DNA of 29,776 bases from Francisellaceae bacterium UBA6186 (lineage in GTDB: Bacteria > Pseudomonadota > Gammaproteobacteria > UBA6186 > Azoamicaceae), in contig DITK01000013.1 in NCBI GenBank assembly GCA_002422785.1, positions 1 to 29,776 on the forward strand. The letters are read 5' to 3'. The notes beneath the pieces were generated by a model that made no database searches, was not told the DNA's origin, and saw nothing but the letters and a program-made list of their open reading frames with translations. This document shows positions 24,608 to 29,776 of this stretch, in pieces. Position 1 is the first letter of the stretch. Every line of letters begins with the position of its first letter. The position numbers were made by a program, and so were the translations under genes.

Positions 24608-25743
24608 AAATTTTTGTTGTAGTTGGTGAATTATCTGGCGATATTCTAGCTGCTGCTGTTATTAAAGAATTAAAAACCATTTTCCCTGAGTTGGAAATAT
24701 GTGGTATTGTGGGCCCAAACTTAGCGGCTTTAGGTGCTACACAATTATACAGTATGCGACATCTGTCTTTAATGGGCTTCGTTGCACCATTATTAAATTT
24801 ACCAAAACTTATATATATTCGTTATCAATTGTATAAAAAAATTATTCAATATAAACCTGATATATTTATAGGAGTTGATGCTCCAGAATTTAATTTAGGC
24901 TTGGAAAAAAAATTAAAACAAGCTAACATACCTACAGTTCATTATGTTAGCCCGTCAGTATGGGCTTGGCGTTCCGGTAGAATTAAACTCATAAAAAAAG
25001 CTGTTGATTTAATGTTAACCTTATTTCCTTTCGAAGTAGATTTTTATCATCGACATAATGTAACAGCAGTATGTGTTGGACATCATTTAGCAGATCAAAT
25101 TCCAATGGTCATAAATACTAAGCAGGCAAAACTTGCCATGGGTTTTAGTGAATACGATAAAATACTAACTATTATGCCAGGTAGCCGCGATAGTGAATTG
25201 CAGCATTTAATGAAAACCTATTTGCAAGTTGCGAAAGAAATTTGCTTAAGGTTCCCATTTATAAAAATTTTATTACCAGTGGTATCTTTGTCTCATAAAG
25301 AATACGTTGAAAAATTAATGTATCAATTTGGTCAGTATTTGCCAATTAAAATAATATTGCAAGATAGCCATACTGCAATTAAAGCTGCAGATTTTGTTTT
25401 AGTAACATCTGGAACTGCAACATTAGAAGTTATGCTGTGTAAGAAACCTATGGTCGTTGCTTATAAAACTAATTTTTTTACTTATATAATAGTAAAAAAA
25501 TTAATTAAAGTTAAATATATATCTTTACCCAATTTATTATCAAATTCCTTGTTAGTAAAAGAATTTATTCAAGATAAGGCTACTACATATAATTTAACCA
25601 GCGCCTTGTCAGAATTAATAAATATGGGCGGGGCAACACCTAAACAAATAACTATTTTTAATACAATACATCAAACATTACAAAAAAATGCCAGTGTAGT
25701 TGCCGCTCAAGAAATAGAGAGATTATTATTATGCAATACATAG
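24601..25743 (+). CDS. lpxB: LpxB, lipid-A-disaccharide synthase (non-standard start)
   Basis: LpxB joins UDP-2,3-diacylglucosamine and lipid X to make the lipid A disaccharide at the inner membrane. Family motifs are clear: FVVVGELSGD at the N-terminus, DIFIGVDAPEFN, VHYVSPSVWAWR, LFPFEVDFY, IMPGSRDSEL and SGTATLEVMLCKKPMVVAYK. The first standard start, TTG at 24691, would remove about 30 residues including VVGELSGD, part of the first Rossmann strand and loop. The open frame extends back to a stop at 24586 without ATG, GTG or TTG. ACG at 24601, 6 nt after AGAGG and overlapping the lpxA stop by 7 bp, is the most likely initiation codon; ATT at 24610 is less well placed. The 3' end overlaps rnhB by 13 bp. 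Confidence 0.94.
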   Translation, partial: TLKIFVVVGELSGDILAAAVIKELKTIFPELEICGIVGPNLAALGATQLYSMRHLSLMGFVAPLLNLPKLIYIRYQLYKKIIQYKPDIFIGVDAPEFNLGLEKKLKQANIPTVHYVSPSVWAWRSGRIKLIKKAVDLMLTLFPFEVDFYHRHNVTAVCVGHHLADQIPMVINTKQAKLAMGFSEYDKILTIMPGSRDSELQHLMKTYLQVAKEICLRFPFIKILLPVVSLSHKEYVEKLMYQFGQYLPIKIILQDSHTAIKAADFVLVTSGTATLEVMLCKKPMVVAYKTNFFTYIIVKKLIKVKYISLPNLLSNSLLVKEFIQDKATTYNLTSALSELINMGGATPKQITIFNTIHQTLQKNASVVAAQEIERLLLCNT

Positions 25744-26297
25744 CAGGAGTAGATGAAGCAGGTCGTGGACCATTAGCAGGTCCGGTCGTTGCTGCAGCTG
25801 TAGTTTTAGATCCAAACATCACCATAATTGGGCTTAAAGATTCTAAGTTATTATCTCCTAAAAAAAGATCGATATTATTTACAGAAATTAATAACAAAGC
25901 ATTAGCGGTTGGCATTGGTATTTGTGCGGTTAAAGAGATAGACAACATAAATATTTTACAAGCAACATTGTTAGCTATGAATAAAGCAGTGTTAAATCTA
26001 AAAATCATGCCATATAAAATATTAGTAGACGGTAATATTCTGCCAAAATGGACATTTAATTCCCAGGCAATTATTGATGGAGACAAATTGGAAGCTTGTA
26101 TTTCAGCAGCATCCATTATAGCAAAAGTTACCAGGGATAATATAATGATGTCTCTTGATCAACTATATCCGCAATATGGTTTTGCTAAACATAAAGGCTA
26201 TGGTACTAAAGAACATATTGCGGCTTTAAAAAAATATGATAAAACGATTGAGCACAGAAATAGTTTTTTAACTAAGATCTTGGTTAAAACAAGTTAA
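25731..26297 (+). CDS. rnhB: RNase HII
   Basis: RNase HII removes ribonucleotides embedded in DNA and RNA from RNA-DNA hybrids. The 188-residue protein starts with the conserved GVDEAGRGPLAGPVVAAAV (catalytic Asp7 and Glu8), followed by LKDSKLLSPKKR, ILVDGN (third acidic residue), EACISAASIIAKVTRD (fourth) and HKGYGTKEH. Length matches bacterial RnhB. It overlaps the end of lpxB by 13 bp and closes the bamA-rnhB operon, as in many gammaproteobacteria. The dnaE gene that often follows is not here; a convergent gene ends 4 bp away. Confidence 0.98.
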   Translation: MQYIAGVDEAGRGPLAGPVVAAAVVLDPNITIIGLKDSKLLSPKKRSILFTEINNKALAVGIGICAVKEIDNINILQATLLAMNKAVLNLKIMPYKILVDGNILPKWTFNSQAIIDGDKLEACISAASIIAKVTRDNIMMSLDQLYPQYGFAKHKGYGTKEHIAALKKYDKTIEHRNSFLTKILVKTS

Positions 26298-26301
26298 ATT
26301 A

Positions 26302-27984
26302 TTATGGAGTTAGTAATGGAGTGTTTCCGGTAAACACCGCAGCAAAACTATTTTGTTCAGCATGATGTTGCAATATAAAATTAGCTGTTCTAACTTTTTC
26401 TAAAACTTGTGTTAATTCATCTATGGTGGTGTAGTTTCTGATGATGTTTAAATTTTCAGTTAAATCCTTGTTATCTCCAGCTGAATATTGGGAAAAAAAC
26501 TGTAAAATATGAGACCTAATATACGTTGCAGGGGCGTTATATATATTCGCATATTCTAAATACTCCAAAGCTGTTTCTTGTGGAGTTTTTCTGATCCCAG
26601 CAAATAAATAAGGATTTGCTAATAATCCACTGGCCGCCATAACCCCGTCGCATCCAGTGATCGCTAAACATTGGTTAGCAGCTTCTAAAGTATTAACACT
26701 GCCATTGGCAAATACGGGAATTTGTAATTGTTCCTTAATTGTTTTGATATGTTGCCAGTCGGCATCTTCTTGATTCATGGCTGTTTTTCTTTCTCGCCCA
26801 TGTATCGTCAAGAATGAGCAACCAGCTGATTCAATCATTTTTGCATATTTAATAGTTATATTTGGCGACTCAAAAATTCTAATTTTACATGAAATTGGTA
26901 TAGATAGACTGTTTTTGAGTAGATTAATTATGCGATAAATTGATTCCCAGTCTTCCATCATCCAAGCACCATAATGATGTCTTCTAGCAATAGGTTGCGG
27001 GCAACCTAAATTGATATCAATACAATCACAACTATCGGCTACTAGTTTAGCAGCATTTAACAATATTTCTGGGTTATTTCCCGCAAATTGTGCTACTAGC
27101 GGTCTATCTTCTTTACAAGTTGTAAATAATTCTTCCCTATACTCTTTATTAATTAAAAATATTTCAGCATTTATCATCGGAGTGTAACAAAGCATTACAC
27201 CATAATGTCTTACCATCATACGAAATGCCAGTTCAGACTGTCCTATCATAGGTGCTGCTATATACTGTGGTTTGTTCGTAGATCCATATGATGGACTAGG
27301 ATTTTTAGCTATTGTTGGGGTAAAATCAAAAAAATTTATTGCAGTACAGGGATTTTTTTTGCAAGAATAACTAACTATAGGCTTTGCTTGCTTTTGCAAA
27401 ACTTGACGATAACTTAACAAGCTATATTGGCATCCATTGGCATATTCCATATATTCCAAACATTCTATGCCAGTAATATCAGGAGTAAAATTATAATTAT
27501 ATTGATGCTCTGAATTACTTAATAAAGAACTTATTAGGCAATAGTTACAATCGCATATTACTTTCGTGCCTTTAATTAAAAAATCTCCTTCGTGTCGAAT
27601 TATATGAATTTTATTTAAAATATTAAATCCAAACATAATTTCAATTTTTTTAATCCATGTTTGGTAGTTTGTGGTTTCTAAAAAAACGATAAGCTGATGA
27701 TTATTATAAGAATTATGTTGAATATCTTTAATGTCGATAACATTGGGGAATATTTCGCTAGTTGCATCTTTAAATCTAGCTTGATTGTCGCTAATAATAA
27801 TTGAGTTTGATTGTTCACCTAAATGGCCAACAACATCTATAATATAGTGTAATTCTTGTTGCTTATGATTAGGCAAAAAAAATGGTATCATTTCTATATC
27901 GCTACTACAGGTGTTTTGTTGAATACGCAGAAATAAGTGGATATTAATATTGTTTTTTTGAGACTGTGTATACTTGGCTAGCAT
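26302..27984 (-). CDS. tRNA-dihydrouridine synthase of eukaryotic Dus1 type with an extra N-terminal region
   Basis: The C-terminal part (about 240-530) is a flavin-dependent dihydrouridine synthase barrel: YIAAPMIGQSELAFRMMVRH, LCYTPMINAEIF, RPLVAQFAGNNPEIL, CIDINLGCPQPIARRHHYGA (catalytic Cys328), SCKIRIF (Lys367), LTIHGRERK (His395) and VFANGSVNT. The wording VAPMxxQSE, CYTPM, NLGCPQxIAxRxxYGA and GVMxAxGLLxNPxLF is that of eukaryotic Dus1 (acting on U16/U17), not of bacterial DusA, DusB or DusC (NxGCPxKKV...). Residues 1-240 match nothing I know; they contain several cysteines and HEGDFLIKGTKVI, faintly like guanidino-modifying enzymes, which I do not claim. Bacterial Dus proteins are about 310-350 residues, while this is 560. 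It follows the aldolase gene by 37 bp, with AGGAG at 6 nt before its ATG. Confidence 0.85.
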   Translation of the reverse strand: MLAKYTQSQKNNINIHLFLRIQQNTCSSDIEMIPFFLPNHKQQELHYIIDVVGHLGEQSNSIIISDNQARFKDATSEIFPNVIDIKDIQHNSYNNHQLIVFLETTNYQTWIKKIEIMFGFNILNKIHIIRHEGDFLIKGTKVICDCNYCLISSLLSNSEHQYNYNFTPDITGIECLEYMEYANGCQYSLLSYRQVLQKQAKPIVSYSCKKNPCTAINFFDFTPTIAKNPSPSYGSTNKPQYIAAPMIGQSELAFRMMVRHYGVMLCYTPMINAEIFLINKEYREELFTTCKEDRPLVAQFAGNNPEILLNAAKLVADSCDCIDINLGCPQPIARRHHYGAWMMEDWESIYRIINLLKNSLSIPISCKIRIFESPNITIKYAKMIESAGCSFLTIHGRERKTAMNQEDADWQHIKTIKEQLQIPVFANGSVNTLEAANQCLAITGCDGVMAASGLLANPYLFAGIRKTPQETALEYLEYANIYNAPATYIRSHILQFFSQYSAGDNKDLTENLNIIRNYTTIDELTQVLEKVRTANFILQHHAEQNSFAAVFTGNTPLLTP

Positions 27985-28021
27985 GTGTTACTCCTGTAAA
28001 ACATCCAAAATATATTATACA

Positions 28022-29050
28022 TTAAACAGCAAGACCTAAATTAGCCAAACTGTTTAACCTAGCTCTTGCTAATAATATCGCTTGAGCTGAGGCTATATTT
28101 GCATCCATACCTTTCCACACATTAATACAACTTTCTTGCAGTGCTCGACCAAAAGAAAAACTTAATTGCCAAGGTGCTATGCCTAATTTATTAATAGCAT
28201 TTAAATTATTGGTAGCTTGCTCTTCTGTTTGCCCCCCAGATAAAAAATTAATTGAAGGCACGGCTGCCGGAACAGTTCTTTTTAAAACTTGTACGGTTGC
28301 TATTGCAACATCTTGGGGAGAATATATTATTGGACAATTTTTACTAGCTATTACCATATTAGGTTTTAGCAGCATATATTCTAGCTGTACCCCATGCTTT
28401 CTTAATGCTTTAAATACTTTAATCAACACTTTTTCTGTGATTTTTGCACATTGTTCTAAATTATGTACACCATCCATTAGTACTTCTGGCTCGACAATCG
28501 GTACTATACCATGAGATTGACAAATAGCCGCATAGCGTGCTAATTGTTCTGCATTAATGTGAATGGCAAGTTTAGATGGCAAATTTTTCTCGGCATCAAT
28601 ATTGATAACAGCTCGCCATTTAGCGAATTTTACTCCAGCTGATTGATATTTAGACAAATTTTCTATTAAATTATCTAACCCTTTAGTAATTTTTTCCTCA
28701 TGTTCGTGATAAATAGGAGCTAAACCTTGATCTACTTTTATGCCAACTAATATATTTTGATCGTTAAAGGTTTGGGCGATAGTTGTATTATTGCTCAAAA
28801 CTGATTGATATAGTGTTTCTTCAAAAAGTATAACGCCAGAAATGTAGTTAGATAAATCTTTAGTGGTTGCTAATAAACTTCTATACCTACATCTGTTTTG
28901 TTCAGTATTTTCTAAATTTATGGCTGCAAAACGTTTGCCAATCGTTACATTGCTTTCGTCCATTGCCAAAATACCCTTTTCTTTGGCTACTAAATTATTT
29001 ATAGTCTGCTGCATAAGATTATTTATGCTCAAAGGGTTGTTTGGGTACAT
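28022..29050 (-). CDS. Fructose-bisphosphate aldolase, class I
   Basis: Class I aldolase cleaves fructose 1,6-bisphosphate through a Schiff-base lysine in glycolysis and gluconeogenesis, without metal. The 342-residue protein has GILAMDESNVTIGKRF near the start, ISGVILFEETLYQ, VKFAKWRAVI, IVPIVEPEVLMDG, the Schiff-base lysine at position 229 in YMLLKPNMV, and INFLSGGQTEEQA with SFSFGRALQ. The layout is that of the classical eukaryote-like class I enzyme, not the archaeal DhnA/FbaB type. Length is slightly short because the usual C-terminal arm is reduced. A perfect TTGACA -35 lies upstream, and AAGGA precedes the ATG. It is probably co-transcribed with the Dus1-like gene. Confidence 0.96.
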   Translation of the reverse strand: MYPNNPLSINNLMQQTINNLVAKEKGILAMDESNVTIGKRFAAINLENTEQNRCRYRSLLATTKDLSNYISGVILFEETLYQSVLSNNTTIAQTFNDQNILVGIKVDQGLAPIYHEHEEKITKGLDNLIENLSKYQSAGVKFAKWRAVINIDAEKNLPSKLAIHINAEQLARYAAICQSHGIVPIVEPEVLMDGVHNLEQCAKITEKVLIKVFKALRKHGVQLEYMLLKPNMVIASKNCPIIYSPQDVAIATVQVLKRTVPAAVPSINFLSGGQTEEQATNNLNAINKLGIAPWQLSFSFGRALQESCINVWKGMDANIASAQAILLARARLNSLANLGLAV

Positions 29051-29083
29051 ATAAGTAGTCCTTTTTTATTACAAATATTTATA

Positions 29084-29123
29084 GGTAAATCAAGTTTTTA
29101 CCGTAATTTTGTCAGAATGTCAA
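29084..29123 (-). promoter_or_regulatory. Candidate promoter for the aldolase gene with an overlapping inverted repeat
   Basis: On the minus strand a perfect -35 (TTGACA, 29118-29123) is 17 bp from TAAAAA (29095-29100). An inverted repeat, GGTAAA (29084-29089) and TTTACC (29097-29102), overlaps the -10 and could be an operator. Regulation is speculative. Confidence 0.45.
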
Positions 29124-29146
29124 AACTTTTTGATTTTTTGACTTAA

Positions 29147-29776
29147 TTATCTTGGTAAAACTAAAATAGCATCAGTAATAGGATTTACAATTGGCGCAAA
29201 TGCTTTTTCATGAGATAATTTGTCTGATAAATATAAAGTAGAAGATGCACCACCATCTAAATTTATGGCATCTTTACATTGTAATATATTCATAGAATTG
29301 GCAAGTTCTGGTATGGTCATATTCTGAGTTTTAACAAACTTCCAAAAACCATTTTCTAAAATACATATAGCTGTTCTTGGGTGAGGGGTATTTATAAAAT
29401 GAGATGCTATTTTTTCTTTAGAATAATCTGATAATAACTGACGATTTTTAATTAGTACTGGGGCACCACTGGTGATAAAATCAACGGTTTTCCATAAGTC
29501 TGAAGTATCCGGTTCTATTTGAGGAATAATATTTACTAATAATTTTGCTGATTCAAGCTCAGTTAAAGAAAAATTTTCTATTTGTGATTGATTATTAAAA
29601 TTATAAATATAAATAGGTTCATTATTTTCTTTGATTTTAAATTTTTTGTTATTAAAAATGTTTAAATTATTAAAATTAGGATAAATGTTTGAATACAAAT
29701 TAACTTTATTAAGATTGTGTTTATTAATATTAGAATTATAACTAGGATTAAATTGATAAACCGGTAATGCTATTTC
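29147..29776 (-). CDS. Phosphodiester glycosidase (NAGPA/DUF2233-like) domain protein, 5' end outside window
   Basis: The frame is open from the stop at 29147 to the right edge; TTG at 29698 is only an internal codon, and the gene probably starts beyond the window. The visible 209 residues contain the conserved core of the NAGPA domain: HPRTAICILENG, TIPELANSMNILQCKDAIN and INLDGGASSTLYL, then a short end. This domain is named for the mammalian uncovering enzyme that removes GlcNAc from phosphodiesters and is widespread in bacteria, where some members act on cell-wall glycans. Before it is an Asn-rich stretch with low complexity (SNINKHNLNK). Substrate and location are unknown, since any signal peptide lies outside. 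It runs in the same direction as the aldolase gene, with a 96-bp gap. Confidence 0.8.
   Translation of the reverse strand, partial: EIALPVYQFNPSYNSNINKHNLNKVNLYSNIYPNFNNLNIFNNKKFKIKENNEPIYIYNFNNQSQIENFSLTELESAKLLVNIIPQIEPDTSDLWKTVDFITSGAPVLIKNRQLLSDYSKEKIASHFINTPHPRTAICILENGFWKFVKTQNMTIPELANSMNILQCKDAINLDGGASSTLYLSDKLSHEKAFAPIVNPITDAILVLPR

Noticed and set aside
25658..26116. Leftward frame of 152 codons over the lpxB-rnhB junction
   Set aside because: Both rnhB and lpxB are unmistakable on the other strand; this is an antisense shadow.
26302..27270. Ordinary bacterial DusB as the call for the dihydrouridine synthase
   Set aside because: The motifs around the catalytic cysteine and the start of the barrel follow Dus1, and fis, the usual dusB neighbour, is absent.
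27264..27984. Agmatine or arginine deiminase-like domain in the N-terminal region of the Dus1-like protein
   Set aside because: Only HEGDFLIKG is faintly similar; the other catalytic motifs of that superfamily were not found.
28179..28514. Rightward frame of 111 codons inside the aldolase gene
   Set aside because: It is antisense to conserved aldolase motifs, including the Schiff-base lysine region.
1..29776. CRISPR arrays, tRNA genes and insertion sequences
   Set aside because: No regularly spaced repeats, no cloverleaf-like sequence and no transposase frame were seen in any gap or coding region.

Overview
The window comes from an AT-rich gammaproteobacterium that very probably lives inside a host, most likely from or near the Legionellales/Coxiellaceae. 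The evidence is two genes of a Dot/Icm (type IVB) secretion system at the left edge (dotH/icmK and dotI/icmL), gammaproteobacterial gene orders (mreBCD-yhdP; bamA-skp-lpxD-fabZ-lpxA-lpxB-rnhB; dciA beside secA), strong A/T codon bias, very tight packing, and several proteins of a kind that host-associated bacteria use or acquire. I do not assign a genus.

Layout. At 1-975 the Dot/Icm genes run leftward. A 320-bp divergent intergenic region separates them from a rightward block at 1296-7790: mreB, mreC, mreD, a short yhdP, and a membrane sensor that looks like a chemoreceptor without its signalling domain. At 7798-11054 two large leftward genes encode proteins I cannot assign to named families. 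Both are hydrophilic and partly coiled-coil, and are plausible Dot/Icm substrates; one carries a His...Cys arrangement suggesting a permuted papain-like (NlpC/P60 or LRAT-like) fold. Then come an A-type Fe-S carrier, a small orphan protein, a glutathione S-transferase and an L,D-transpeptidase. At 13658-16156 is a three-gene MshI/PilN-like/MshJ inner-membrane pilus module, followed by convergent secA with divergent dciA.

At 19514-26297 lies one uninterrupted rightward operon for outer-membrane biogenesis: BamA inserts barrel proteins, Skp chaperones them, LpxD/LpxA/LpxB with FabZ supply early lipid A steps, and RNase HII closes the block. At 26302-29776 three leftward genes encode a dihydrouridine synthase that resembles eukaryotic Dus1 rather than bacterial DusA/B/C and has an unexplained N-terminal half, a class I fructose-bisphosphate aldolase, and a phosphodiester-glycosidase (NAGPA-like) protein cut by the window edge.

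The main theme is envelope construction: cell shape (MreBCD), peptidoglycan crosslinking, lipid transport (YhdP), Sec export, Bam assembly and lipid A. The host-interaction candidates lie at the Dot/Icm edge, at 7.8-11 kb and at the right end. Two essential-type genes, mreC and lpxB, appear to start at non-AUG/GUG/UUG codons (AUU or AUC, and ACG), each behind a Shine-Dalgarno-like sequence.

I saw no tRNA, rRNA, CRISPR array, transposase or insertion sequence. Apart from 976-1295, every gap between genes is shorter than 165 bp. All family calls are by eye from sequence motifs; no database search was possible.
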